Under the pieces are notes generated by a model. That model had not been told where the DNA came from, searched no databases, and saw only the letters and a list, made by a program, of their open reading frames with translations. Made by a program: the position numbers and the translations under genes. DNA of 48,926 nucleotides, taken from assembly GCA_019695265.1 (NCBI GenBank), contig JAIBAJ010000014.1, positions 1 through 48,926 on the forward strand, in the 5' to 3' direction. This document shows positions 35,112 through 44,000 of this stretch, piece by piece. This stretch comes from Bacteroidia bacterium. GTDB taxonomy: Bacteria > Bacteroidota > Bacteroidia > JAIBAJ01. The first letter of the stretch is position 1; the number at the start of each line of letters is the position of its first letter.

Positions 35112-35257
35112 GGCGGGCCCCCTTTCGCCCAACCGGGTGAAGTGCAACCGAATAGGATGATTGCAAGGGCTTCAGGGTCAGGCTATCGCTGCTACTCCTC
35201 GGTCCGCTGCTATCGCAACGCGGCCCTGTGGGGTAGCTAGCTCTATCCTTGCCCGAG
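35112..35257 (+). repeat. Family A structured repeat, copy 4
   Basis: GGCGGGCCCCCTTTCGCCC at the left, then GGGCTTCAGGGTCAGGCT, CTACTCCTCGG, and CTATCCTTGCCCGA at the right. The central hairpin is GGTCCGC (35201-35207) with GCGGCCC (35220-35226), one mismatch. It is more diverged from the consensus than copies 1 and 2. Confidence 0.75.
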
Positions 35258-35296
35258 GTAACTGCAAGGTCAATGTGCAGTACTTTGGGTTTAGGG

Positions 35297-35441
35297 TCGG
35301 GAAGGGATAGAGCCAAGTACCCCACAGTACCGAAAGGCCTTAGCCTGAAGGTACGAGGAGTACAGGCGATAGCCCGGCGACTTGGCCGTTGCAATCAGTA
35401 TGGTAACACAACTTACTCTAATAAAGGCCAAGGCGGCCCGC
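35297..35441 (-). repeat. Family A structured repeat, copy 5 (reversed)
   Basis: Read on the minus strand: GCGGGCCGCC at the outer end, GTACTCCTCGTACC in the middle and CTATCCCTTCCCGA at the inner end. The central hairpin is GTACC / GGTAC (35327-35331 with 35350-35354). Together with copy 4 it forms an inverted pair 39 bases apart. Confidence 0.7.
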
Positions 35442-35568
35442 ATACTATAAAAACACTTCCTACTCCTTTATTTTAGGCATTTACGCCCATTTACCCACCA
35501 AGAAAGGAGCCTGCTACAATTGGTTAAAAAAATTGCTAAATGAAGCTAAGAAACCCTTTAGTTCTTAT

Positions 35569-35576
35569 TACTTTTG
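35569..35576 (+). promoter_or_regulatory. -7 promoter element of the superoxide dismutase gene
   Basis: TACTTTTG is an exact TAnnTTTG match ending 26 bases before the ATG, giving a leader of about 22 bases. No TTG stands at the ideal -33 spacing. Confidence 0.5.
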
Positions 35577-35602
35577 CACTCAAATTCTAAAAAACAACAC
35601 TT

Positions 35603-36205
35603 ATGGCTTTCGAATTACCAAAATTACCTTATGCATACGATGCGTTGGAACCACATGTAGATGCCCGCACCATGGAAATCCATCACACCAAACACCATCA
35701 AGCTTACACTACCAATCTAAATACCGCGATTCAAGGAACGGAATGGGAAAGCAAGAGCATTGAAGAAATAATGGCCAATGTTTCCAAGCTTTCGCCGGCA
35801 GTAAGAAACAATGGAGGCGGTTATTACAACCACAATTTATTTTGGACGGTGATGTCTCCAAACGGAGGAAAACCATCGGCTGAATTGGCTGCGGCAATTG
35901 AAAGCGACTTAGGAGGAATGGATAAATTTAAGGAAGACTTTACCAAAGCTGCAACTACTCGTTTTGGGTCAGGCTGGGCTTGGTTGGTTGTTTCGAACGG
36001 CAAATTAGTGGTTACTTCTACTGCTAATCAAGACAATACCTTAATGGACATTTCCGAAGTGAAAGGCACCCCTATTTTAGGTTTAGACGTTTGGGAACAT
36101 GCTTATTACTTGCATTACCAAAACCGTCGTCCGGATTACATTGGAGCGTTTTTCAATATTATCAACTGGGAAGAAGTTTCCAGAAGATTTGCTGCTGCCA
36201 ATTAA
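35603..36205 (+). CDS. Superoxide dismutase, Fe/Mn family
   Basis: A 200-residue cytoplasmic enzyme that converts superoxide to oxygen and peroxide. Metal ligands are visible: His27 in [12 protein letters not shown], the second His in [13 protein letters not shown] (about residue 76), and Asp and His in [20 protein letters not shown] (about residues 160-164). The [14 protein letters not shown] stretch is typical. Metal preference (Fe, Mn or either) cannot be read with confidence. It is a single gene with its own -7 element and a strong hairpin terminator downstream. Confidence 0.95.
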   Translation: MAFELPKLPYAYDALEPHVDARTMEIHHTKHHQAYTTNLNTAIQGTEWESKSIEEIMANVSKLSPAVRNNGGGYYNHNLFWTVMSPNGGKPSAELAAAIESDLGGMDKFKEDFTKAATTRFGSGWAWLVVSNGKLVVTSTANQDNTLMDISEVKGTPILGLDVWEHAYYLHYQNRRPDYIGAFFNIINWEEVSRRFAAAN

Positions 36206-36226
36206 TTTTAACCCTTTAAACAACGA

Positions 36227-36260
36227 AAGGGCGGGAACAAATTCTCGCCCTTCTGTTTTT
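36227..36260 (+). terminator. Terminator between superoxide dismutase and the ABC transporter genes
   Basis: An 11 bp stem, AAGGGCGGGAA (36227-36237) with TTCTCGCCCTT (36242-36252), one G-T pair, 4-base loop, then CTGTTTTTC. The T run ends one base before the ATG of the ABC ATPase at 36262. Confidence 0.75.
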
Positions 36261-36261
36261 C

Positions 36262-37011
36262 ATGTCACACTACGCCATCGAAATATCCTCGCTCGAAAAA
36301 ATTTATCCGGAGTCGGAAATACCTGCAGTGTATGGCCTAACGCTTCAAATTAAGCCCGGTGAGATATTTGGGCTTTTGGGTCCGAATGGTGCAGGAAAAA
36401 CCACCACTTTTTCCATCCTTTGCGGGTTGTTGGATTTTAATCATGGACTCGTGAAAGTGGGAGGTTACGATGTAAGGAAGAACATGAAAGAAGTAAAAAA
36501 GATTATTGGTGTAGTACCACAAGATTTGGCTTTATTTCCGACTTTAACTGCCTATGAAAACCTTGAGTTTTTTGGTAATTTTTATGGTTTGAGCGGGAAA
36601 AAACTTGACAAAACAATTCGAGAAAATCTTGAAAAATTTGGATTAAGCTCTGCGGGGTCCAAACAAGTCAACAGTTTTTCAGGAGGGATGAAACGCAGGC
36701 TTAATTTAATTGCAGGAATTCTTCATCATCCGGCTATTTTATTTTTGGATGAACCAACGGCAGCGGTTGATGTACAATCAAGAAGTTCGATTATGCATGA
36801 ATTAAGGGAAATGAACAGGAGGGGAACCACCATAGTTTATACAAGCCATTTAATGGATGAGGCTCAGCAATTTTGCAGTAAGGTGGGTATTATTGATCAT
36901 GGCAAACTGGTTGAACAAGGTCATCCGGATGAGTTACTCAACCGATATCCTGCTTGTGGAAGTTTAGAGGAAGTATTTTTAAAAATAACAGGAAAAAGAC
37001 TTAGAGATTAG
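36262..37011 (+). CDS. ABC transporter ATP-binding protein (ABC-2 type)
   Basis: A 249-residue ATPase subunit. Walker A is GPNGAGKT at 40-47, the Q loop is IIGVVPQDLALFP near 87, the signature is NSFSGGMKRRLN near 139, Walker B is AILFLDEPTAAVD near 158, and the switch His is YTSHLMDE. The order resembles the drug/lipid exporter (CcmA/NodI-like) group. It pairs with the permease gene, whose GTG start shares one base with this gene's stop (37011). The start codon directly follows the terminator of the sod gene, leaving no space for an ordinary leader, so it may depend on read-through or lack a leader. Confidence 0.92.
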   Translation: MSHYAIEISSLEKIYPESEIPAVYGLTLQIKPGEIFGLLGPNGAGKTTTFSILCGLLDFNHGLVKVGGYDVRKNMKEVKKIIGVVPQDLALFPTLTAYENLEFFGNFYGLSGKKLDKTIRENLEKFGLSSAGSKQVNSFSGGMKRRLNLIAGILHHPAILFLDEPTAAVDVQSRSSIMHELREMNRRGTTIVYTSHLMDEAQQFCSKVGIIDHGKLVEQGHPDELLNRYPACGSLEEVFLKITGKRLRD

Positions 37012-38297
37012 TGTTACGGCTATCAGCATATATCAAGAAGGAGTTTCTAATTTTATTAAGGGACAAAGGTGGCATGGCCGTATTATTCTTCATGCCGGTT
37101 GCCCTTATTATTATTATGTCGCTAATTCAAGATGCTCCATTTCGGGAATATCAAGAAATAAAAATTCCAATATTAGTATTGGACCAGGACAAGGATAGTT
37201 TAAGCAAGGATATCATTAAAGGATTAACAGAATCCAACATTTTCAAAATTGACACCTTGTTAGAGGAAAAGAGTTTGACGGAGCAGGAGGTTTTGAAAGC
37301 AGTTAATACAGGCAAATATCAATTAGGAATTTGTATACCCAAAGGATGCACCAAGGTTTTGAGAGAAAGAGTAAATGGTAAAGTACAAGAAACATTGCAG
37401 GCATTTGGTTTGTTGGAGAAATCGGAAAGTGTCAACACTGCCAAACCAACCATTGAATTCAAAGTATTCATCGATCCGGCAGCAAAAAAATCGTTTCGCA
37501 CTTCGGTATTAAGCAGTATGGAAAAATTTGTTTCGGACATTCAACTTAAAGAATTTATTAAGGCATTTGGCTCTTCGTTAAGTGCGGTAGCCCCACAAAA
37601 AGAAAAACTGGATTTTGACACCAATTCAGGCATTCAATTTCAACAGATTGTTGCATCAAGCAATAAAAACCTACCTGATTTTACCACCAATTCGGTGCAA
37701 CATAATGTTCCTGCCTGGACCTTATTTGCCATGTTTTTTATAGTAATTCCAATGGCAGGAAATATGATTAAGGAAAGGGATTTAGGGAGTGAGATACGAT
37801 TGTTGGTATTGCCTGGATCCTTATACATTCCACTGTTTGGACGCATCATTACCTATTCCATCATTTGTCAAATTCAGTTATGGGTAATGCTAGGAGTAGG
37901 TATATGGATTTTACCTTTATTTGGATTACCTAAATTAGTAATTGGAAATAAGTTCTTATTGATTGGCCTTGCAGGTTTTTTAAGTGCATTTTCGGCAACA
38001 GCTTTTGGGGTAATGGTAGGAAGTATTTTTAAAACCCTTCAACAAGCCATGGTTTTTGGCTCAGTAAGTATTGTGATATTATCTGCCTTAGGTGGAATTT
38101 GGATTCCGACCTATGTAATGCCTGAAACCATTCAGTATATTAGTTCGATTTCGCCATTGAATTGGGGGCTTGAATCATTCAATAATATATTCTTACGTGG
38201 AATAAACAAAACATCCGGTTTGCCGTGGTTGCAAACCGGATGTTTTGTCATTGCATGTTTTGGAATAATTCGAGTATTTAAACGAACTAATCCTTAA
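37011..38297 (+). CDS. ABC-2 type transporter permease
   Basis: A 428-residue membrane subunit with a GTG start overlapping the ATPase stop by one base. One N-terminal membrane segment (about 22-42, GGMAVLFFMPVALIIIMSLIQ) precedes a long extracytoplasmic region of about 190 residues (45-235). The C-terminal half has five or so membrane segments (about 240-258, 278-305, 315-340, 345-370, 400-420), as in the YhhJ/YbhR-type exporters. Substrate unknown. Its last 90 bases contain a 17 bp perfect inverted repeat (38207-38247), and its stop overlaps the convergent lipoprotein gene by 11 bases. Confidence 0.9.
   Translation: MLRLSAYIKKEFLILLRDKGGMAVLFFMPVALIIIMSLIQDAPFREYQEIKIPILVLDQDKDSLSKDIIKGLTESNIFKIDTLLEEKSLTEQEVLKAVNTGKYQLGICIPKGCTKVLRERVNGKVQETLQAFGLLEKSESVNTAKPTIEFKVFIDPAAKKSFRTSVLSSMEKFVSDIQLKEFIKAFGSSLSAVAPQKEKLDFDTNSGIQFQQIVASSNKNLPDFTTNSVQHNVPAWTLFAMFFIVIPMAGNMIKERDLGSEIRLLVLPGSLYIPLFGRIITYSIICQIQLWVMLGVGIWILPLFGLPKLVIGNKFLLIGLAGFLSAFSATAFGVMVGSIFKTLQQAMVFGSVSIVILSALGGIWIPTYVMPETIQYISSISPLNWGLESFNNIFLRGINKTSGLPWLQTGCFVIACFGIIRVFKRTNP
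38207..38247 (-). terminator. Hairpin inside the permease gene, likely terminator of the convergent lipoprotein
   Basis: A perfect 17 bp stem, CAAAACATCCGGTTTGC (38207-38223) with GCAAACCGGATGTTTTG (38231-38247), loop of 7 bases. On the minus strand it starts 40 bases after the stop of the gene at 38287-38490 and is followed by TTTATT. It lies entirely within the permease coding region. Confidence 0.6.
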
Positions 38298-38490
38298 CCC
38301 AGGTTCCACCGCCAGTTTCACAACTTGATTTTTCCAAGTTGTATGCTGTATTTTGAACCACCATACCGTTAGAGCAGTATGAAGAAGAGGTATAGCCATA
38401 GGAATCTTCACAATGCCCACATTTTTTGCAGGATGAAAATCCAATGATGCCGATAGCAAGTAAACCAAAAATTGTAATTCCTTTTTTCAT
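38287..38490 (-). CDS. Small Cys-rich lipoprotein (paralogue 1)
   Basis: A 67-residue lipoprotein with a signal ending GIIGFSSC (lipid Cys about residue 21). The short mature part begins CKKCGHCEDS and contains YCSNG and CETGGGTW. It is a paralogue of the protein at 38682-38873, which has CKKCGHCEIS, YCTKD and CTANSGEW in the same order. Five mature cysteines could bind metal or form disulfides. Function unknown. It runs convergent to the ABC permease with an 11-base overlap and divergent from its paralogue. Confidence 0.75.
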   Translation of the reverse strand: MKKGITIFGLLAIGIIGFSSCKKCGHCEDSYGYTSSSYCSNGMVVQNTAYNLEKSSCETGGGTWVKD

Positions 38491-38512
38491 GATGTTAGGT
38501 TTTAATGTGTTA

Positions 38513-38545
38513 CAAAAGTAATACTATAAGAGACAAACGCGCCAA
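38513..38545 (-). promoter_or_regulatory. Promoter of small lipoprotein paralogue 1
   Basis: On the minus strand, TTG (38545-38543) is followed after 22 bases by TACTTTTG (38520-38513). The predicted start is about 18 bases upstream of the ATG at 38490. Confidence 0.5.
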
Positions 38546-38639
38546 TTTCCTCGATGTACTGCCAGAAATTCACTTTTATGACTTTTAATAGGTAGTAAGA
38601 ATTTTCTTTTTTTGGATGTAAATGATATCCATAAACCAA

Positions 38640-38647
38640 TACTTTTG
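38640..38647 (+). promoter_or_regulatory. -7 promoter element of small lipoprotein paralogue 2
   Basis: TACTTTTG, the same 8-mer used by the divergent paralogue, ends 34 bases before the ATG at 38682. It also falls inside a longer in-frame frame starting at 38622, which argues against that earlier start. Confidence 0.45.
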
Positions 38648-38681
38648 GTCACAAATCATTATTAACCTAAAAACAAAAAAA

Positions 38682-38873
38682 ATGAAAAGATTTTTTTCAA
38701 TTGTTGCAATTGCTGCCTTTGCAGTAGCATCTATGGCTTCTTGTAAAAAATGTGGTCACTGCGAAATCAGCGGTATTACCGGTCCATCTTATTGCACAAA
38801 AGACAGCCAAACTTTGTATGATGCTGCAAAAACATCTTGCACTGCTAACTCAGGAGAATGGGTAACTGAATAA
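38682..38873 (+). CDS. Small Cys-rich lipoprotein (paralogue 2)
   Basis: A 63-residue lipoprotein, MKRFFSIVAIAAFAVASMASC (lipid Cys about residue 21), then CKKCGHCEISG, YCTKD, and CTANSGEWVTE. The ATG at 38682 is chosen because it starts the signal peptide; an in-frame ATG 60 bases earlier precedes the proposed transcription start. It is paralogous to 38287-38490 and transcribed away from it, so the pair looks like an inverted duplication. A strong terminator follows. Function unknown; metal binding by the CKKCGHC motif is a guess. Confidence 0.75.
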   Translation: MKRFFSIVAIAAFAVASMASCKKCGHCEISGITGPSYCTKDSQTLYDAAKTSCTANSGEWVTE

Positions 38874-38889
38874 TTTCAGCCTAACCTAC

Positions 38890-38923
38890 AAAAAAGCCAG
38901 TTTCGATTGAGACTGGCTTTTTT
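38890..38923. terminator. Bidirectional hairpin terminator
   Basis: AAAAAAGCCAGT (38890-38901) pairs perfectly with ACTGGCTTTTTT (38912-38923). A and T runs on both sides make it usable by the lipoprotein gene on the plus strand and by the envelope operon arriving on the minus strand from 39039. Confidence 0.85.
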
Positions 38924-39038
38924 ATTGATTTGCTATGGAAGAACAAGGAGCTTAGCAGACGCATACTTTAGAGAAAAGGACCAGAATAAATGTGAAATAA
39001 AATGGAACCAACAAATCTCCTGAGCAAAAGAAAAGCAT

Positions 39039-41003
39039 TTAAAAGCCAGTAGGTTTAGGATAATCCGGTGGGATAGTTAAACCATCCTGAACCATGATAA
39101 TATCTTTGAAAGTTTCAGGAATATAATCTCCTTTATCATAGACAGTTATAGTTTCCTGAATAGGTTTATATCCAATAGCCTTAATTAATATATCATATTT
39201 TCCTTGTTGCAGGGCCAAAACGTAGTTACTTTTACGTTTGTTAGGACGAATGGTGGCATAGATTTCAGATTCACCGGCTCTTCTAACTTCAAAGGTAAAA
39301 ATCACCTCTTTACGCTCTTTAAAAGAGAAATAGTCTACCTCCACTTTAGCTGCATCTTTTGGATCCAATTTAACCTTTGTAATTTTGGTATCCATCCATT
39401 TAAAATCCTTTAAATCTTTTGGCAATTTCTCAGCAGGATAGGTTTGCATAGTACCTTTCATGGTACCAACAATTTTAACATCGTACTTATAACCGGCTTC
39501 TAAGGGCAGATATTTCTCTTCTTTAAACTTCCAACCTGATTCTTTAGGAGGCAAGTAAGCATCGGTAAATTGCTTATCGCTACCATTTTTAGTATAAACC
39601 TGCACTTTAAATCCCTTTGAAATAGCTTTTTCAGCGAAGGCGATTTTACCAATAACAGCAGTAAGTTCAGGGGCAACATCATTGTATGTAACCATATAAA
39701 CGTCCAAATCACCTTGACCTTCGGGTCTAATTTGTGACAAATACCCATGTCGGCCATTTCTAGGGGCAGAGAAGGTAAAATTATCGTCGGTAGTATTTAG
39801 GGGATAACCAAGATTGGTTGGCCTATTCCATCGTTTATTTTTATCATCCCAAGTAGCTTTAAACACATCAAAGCCCCCCATGGAGTTATGTCCTTTTGAA
39901 CAAAAATACAGGGTTTTACCATCGGCAGACAGGTTAGGGAAATCCTCATCATAAGGGGTATTAATTTGAGGCCCAAGATTTATTGGCTCACCCCAATCAC
40001 CATTTGGCAGGCGATATGAAATAAAAATATCAGTTCCACCAAATCCTGCTTTATCATCCAAAGGAGTTCTGGAGAAATATAAAATATCTCCTTCTGAATC
40101 AGTAGTAGCAGACGTTTCGGTTTCTAAGGTATTAATGGTTGGTCCCAGAGTTTTTGATTTTTGAAAAGATTTACCTTTCTTTTCGGAAACCCAAATATCA
40201 TCGTAACCCTCCATGTTATCAATTCCAACAAACAGGTATTTTCCATCTGCCGAAAGTCCAACCAATTCTTCAACGAATTCTGTATTAACAAGCGGACCTA
40301 GGTTTTTGGCTTTGGCATATTCGCCTTTTTTCACCTCGGAATAGAAAACATCGGCACATTTATAGCCATCAAAATCGATATTTGCACCAACCACGTCATT
40401 TCTTTTAGTGGAAAATGCCACATAGTCCTCTTCATCCGGTGCAAAAGGATTGTAATCGGCGAAAGGAGTATTTACTTTAGGACCTAAGTTAGTAAAAGAA
40501 ACATTAACAGGTGTTTTCATCAACTTTTGTGCATTCTCGCACATTTCAATTTGACGAACTACATCCAGCATTTTAGCAGGTTCTGCTTTGGGGTCTATTT
40601 TTGTTTTAAGAAGTTCGAAAGTTTTAATTGCTTCGGCAAGCTTATTATTAACCAAATAGGCTCTACCGAGGTCGTATATTTGATCTTTAGTAGCAGAGGG
40701 CTTGAGAGCGACAAACTCCAGATAAGGAATTGCCTTAGATTTATCAAAATTGGTATAAAGGTAACATACCCCGGCTTTATAGTTGTATTCTAAGTTACTT
40801 GGGTCTTTTTTAACCAAGGCTTCATATTCTTGTAAGGCTGCCACATAATTACCGAGAGAAAAATTATCCTTCGCTGCCTTATTATCACCATTACCTTGTT
40901 TGGGAGGTGGCGCACCCGGACGAGGTGCCAATTGAGACCAAGCCAAATCAATAGAAAGGAAAAAGGAAATGAAAAGAAAAAAAATAGGGATTCTTAATGC
41001 CAT
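39039..41003 (-). CDS. TPR/PD40 exported protein (PorE-like without OmpA tail)
   Basis: A 654-residue exported protein, signal peptide at 1-24 (LSIDLAWSQ). A TPR region (about 45-135) reads NFSLGNYVAALQEYEALVKK and DLGRAYLVNNKLAEAIKTFE. A PD40 beta-propeller (about 165-430) has repeated phrases such as DYVAFSTKRNDVVG, LSADGKYLFVGIDN and LSADGKTLYFCSKGHNSMGGFDVF. A C-terminal region (about 440-640) contains regulatory beta-sandwich-like domains ending GKYDILIKAIGYKP. The TPR and propeller match the gene at 45129-47372 closely, but the OmpA domain is missing. It is the last gene of the four-gene operon, 33 bases after the coiled-coil gene. A structural envelope role is inferred. Confidence 0.85.
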   Translation of the reverse strand: MALRIPIFFLFISFFLSIDLAWSQLAPRPGAPPPKQGNGDNKAAKDNFSLGNYVAALQEYEALVKKDPSNLEYNYKAGVCYLYTNFDKSKAIPYLEFVALKPSATKDQIYDLGRAYLVNNKLAEAIKTFELLKTKIDPKAEPAKMLDVVRQIEMCENAQKLMKTPVNVSFTNLGPKVNTPFADYNPFAPDEEDYVAFSTKRNDVVGANIDFDGYKCADVFYSEVKKGEYAKAKNLGPLVNTEFVEELVGLSADGKYLFVGIDNMEGYDDIWVSEKKGKSFQKSKTLGPTINTLETETSATTDSEGDILYFSRTPLDDKAGFGGTDIFISYRLPNGDWGEPINLGPQINTPYDEDFPNLSADGKTLYFCSKGHNSMGGFDVFKATWDDKNKRWNRPTNLGYPLNTTDDNFTFSAPRNGRHGYLSQIRPEGQGDLDVYMVTYNDVAPELTAVIGKIAFAEKAISKGFKVQVYTKNGSDKQFTDAYLPPKESGWKFKEEKYLPLEAGYKYDVKIVGTMKGTMQTYPAEKLPKDLKDFKWMDTKITKVKLDPKDAAKVEVDYFSFKERKEVIFTFEVRRAGESEIYATIRPNKRKSNYVLALQQGKYDILIKAIGYKPIQETITVYDKGDYIPETFKDIIMVQDGLTIPPDYPKPTGF

Positions 41004-41036
41004 GAATTTAGTCTAATTTCAGATGCTTAGGTTAAA

Positions 41037-44000
41037 TTAATTTCCTTTATACTTCTTAACTTCCAAATCAAAGAGTGTAGCAGTAATGGTAATATCACCA
41101 TTTTTAAAGTAGAACACCCCACCCCAATTCCATGTTTTCTTTTCGTACACATTTAATTGGCCTTGGTTATTAACTATCAGGCGATACAATTTAAACTCCT
41201 TTTCCTGGATATTTTCTTCTGTAACACCATTTGGGTAAATGGAGGCCAATTGAGAAAGGAATTGTTCTCTTCTTTCTTTTTCAGACAATTTAGAACGTTC
41301 CATGTTGATTTTGGCCTCTTCAAATTTCCTCTTACGTTCTTCTTCACTTAATTTATCAGCTTGTTGAGATTTTGCTAAATAAGCAGCGGTAGAGGCTTTT
41401 CTTATAGAATCTTGTTTAGCTTGTTCTTTTGCGAATGCCAAACGGGCTTCTGCTTCCTTTTTTCTTTTTTCCTCATCTGCTTTGGCTTTCTGTTCTGCTT
41501 CAAGTTTCAGTTTAGCCTCCAATTCTGCTTTTGCTATAGCTTCAGATTCAAGTTTTTGTTTTCTTTCCAGCTCCATTTTCGCTAAAAGATCTGCTTTGGC
41601 TTTGGCTACTGCTGCCTCTTTAGCCAATCGTTCCTCTTCTGCAAGTCGCTTAGCTTCTTCATCAGCCTTTTGTTTAGCCAAAAGTGCTGCTTGTTCGGCT
41701 TCCTGTTTGGCTTTTCTTTCTGCAACCAAACGCTCACGTTCCATTTGTTCCTCTCTTTGCTTTTGTTCAACTGCTATTTGAATTGCTCTTTCTCTAGCAA
41801 TTCGTTCTTGTTCATCCTTCAACCTTTTCTCTTCTGCCAATCTTTGTTTTTCTGCTGCAAGCTTTTGAGCTGCTTCTTCTTTTTGTTTAGAGGCTAACAA
41901 TTTTTCTTCTCTTTCTTTTGCATCACGGGCCGCTTTAGCTTCTGCTGCTAACCGAATAGAAGCTTCTCTTTCCAATCGTTCTTGAGTTTCTTTTGCCTGA
42001 CGCTCTGCTTCAATTTTGGCCTTTTGTTCAGCAGCAATTTGAGCGGATGCTTGTTTATTTAGCCTCTCCACTTCTTCACTAATTCTTCTTTCTGCTTCAA
42101 TTTTTTGCTTTTGTTCAGCTAAAGCAATAGCTGCTGCATCTCTTTCTCTTGCCTGTTGAGCTTTCTTTTCCCGCAATGCTGCATCCTTTTCCTTTTCAGC
42201 TTCCAGAGCTAAACGCTGAGCCTCAGCTCTTTCACGACGTTCTTGTTCGGCTTTTGCTTCCCTTTGAACTTCCAATCTGGCTTTTTCTGCCGATGCAACT
42301 TGTGCTGCACGTTCTTTTTCTATTCTAGCTTTTTCAATTGCCTCTCTGTTTACTTCATCCTTCTTCACCTTTTCGATATACTCAGCTAAGTTAGCTTCTT
42401 CCTTTGCCCTTAAATCAGATTCCATCTTGGCCAATTCATTGGATTTACGAATCTCTTCCGCTCTAGCACGTTCCTTAGCTTTTACTTCTTCTTCAGCTTT
42501 TAGTTTGGCTTCTTGTTGGGCCAAAGTGGCGGCGGCAATACGTTGTTGTTCTTCTTTGGCTTTTCTATTTGCTTCTTCAACAGCAATTCTTTTTGCCTCT
42601 GCACTAGCTAATTCAGAGGTAGACGACTTTGCCTGTTGCAATTTAGCCTCTCTTTCTTGTTCTAACCTTTTAATCTTTTCCTCCTCTTCTCTTATTTTCT
42701 TCAATTCTGCTTGCTGTGCATCAATTTCTTGAATCTTCTTTTTATTTCTTTCTTCATTCAACTCAGCCAATTCTGTTTCCAACTTTCCAACTTGTTGAGT
42801 TTGTGCTTGCTTAATTTGTGCAGCAATTCTAGCCTCTTCCGCCTTTCTTTCCACTTCAGATGCTTTTAATTGAGCCTGACTAATTCTGCGAATTTCATCC
42901 TCTCTGGCTTTGGAATCTTCTTCCAGTTTCTTTAAACTTTTCTTTTGTTCTTCTGCCATTATCAGTTGTTGATCAACTTCTTGTGACGAAATCTGGCTTC
43001 GAGTTTTAAATTCTTCTTTTTTCCTTGTATCCTCGGCGATTTCCTTCTCCAGCATTACATTTTTATACTTGTTCTCCAATTGTGTTGCAACAGCAGCATC
43101 GGCAGCTGCAAACAAAGAGGTTACATCAATGGTTGAATTTACCTGTCCTGACTTTTCGAGCTTAGCTTTTTGCTGAAGGTAATTTTCGTACATAGCTGCG
43201 GCACGCTCTTCTTTGAAATCCGCATTTGGTGGCAAAGTATTGGCAATTTCCCTGATAATTAATGTTTTATTTTCTGCTCCTTTTTTAACTGCAACTTCGA
43301 ATCGAATTCGCTTTTCCAATTCGACCTTCCTTTGCTCTTCGGCTTTCACTTCTTCAATTTTCTTTTGAGCTTCCTTCATAGCCTGTTGCTTGGCAATACG
43401 CTCTTGTTCTTCTTTTGAAACTACAGGCTTTTGCCCAGGCAATTCAGGAATTTTCGGGGTTACATAGTCTCCATTTTCCAAATCTTCCTGAGCTTTGTTG
43501 GCAGCACCAAAAAGGGATTGAAAGTCGATACCGGTTCCTGCTGTTCCACCTGAACTTTGCGCCCTTTTTAAATCATTAACATATTGAACATACATTGATT
43601 TAGCCTTTTCCTTTTTAAAAGGATCATTCTTTTCAAAAGTGGATTCAAACCCTGCAAGAATGGCATTCGGGTCTCCATTGGCTTCTTTAATTGCCTTAGT
43701 AATTTTATCAATTGCTATTTGTTGGGTTTTATTAGACTTTTCAGCCTCTTTTCTTTGGTATTCCTTAACACCTTGAGTATTCTTAAAAGTTGTTCTTGCG
43801 TCATCTTCTGCAATGGCTTTTGTTTCAGCCATTTCGGCAGCGGAAAAAAGAGCACCAAAATCTAAATCTGATTTTGCAACACCTCCTTTAGCCAAGGTTT
43901 TCTTTGCATATTCTTCAAAGATAGCTTCAGCCTTTACTTGTGCATATGGATCATTTTTGGGGAAAGTTTGCTTTAAAGCTTCAATGGTTAAATCTTTATC

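Larger units (their letters stand above)
34982..35602. other. Divergent intergenic region between asnS and superoxide dismutase
   Basis: About 620 bp. Outer parts should hold the promoters of the two divergent genes; a -7 element is clear only for the sod side. The middle is filled by family A copies 4 and 5 in inverted orientation, 39 bases apart. Predicted open frames here come from the repeats and are not believed. Confidence 0.6.

Noticed and set aside
5427-35441. Family A repeats as a CRISPR array
   Set aside because: Copies are far apart, in both orientations, much longer than CRISPR repeats and without regular spacers.
34993-35476. Open frames on both strands between asnS and sod
   Set aside because: They are made by the two inverted family A repeats and are not shared by the other copies.
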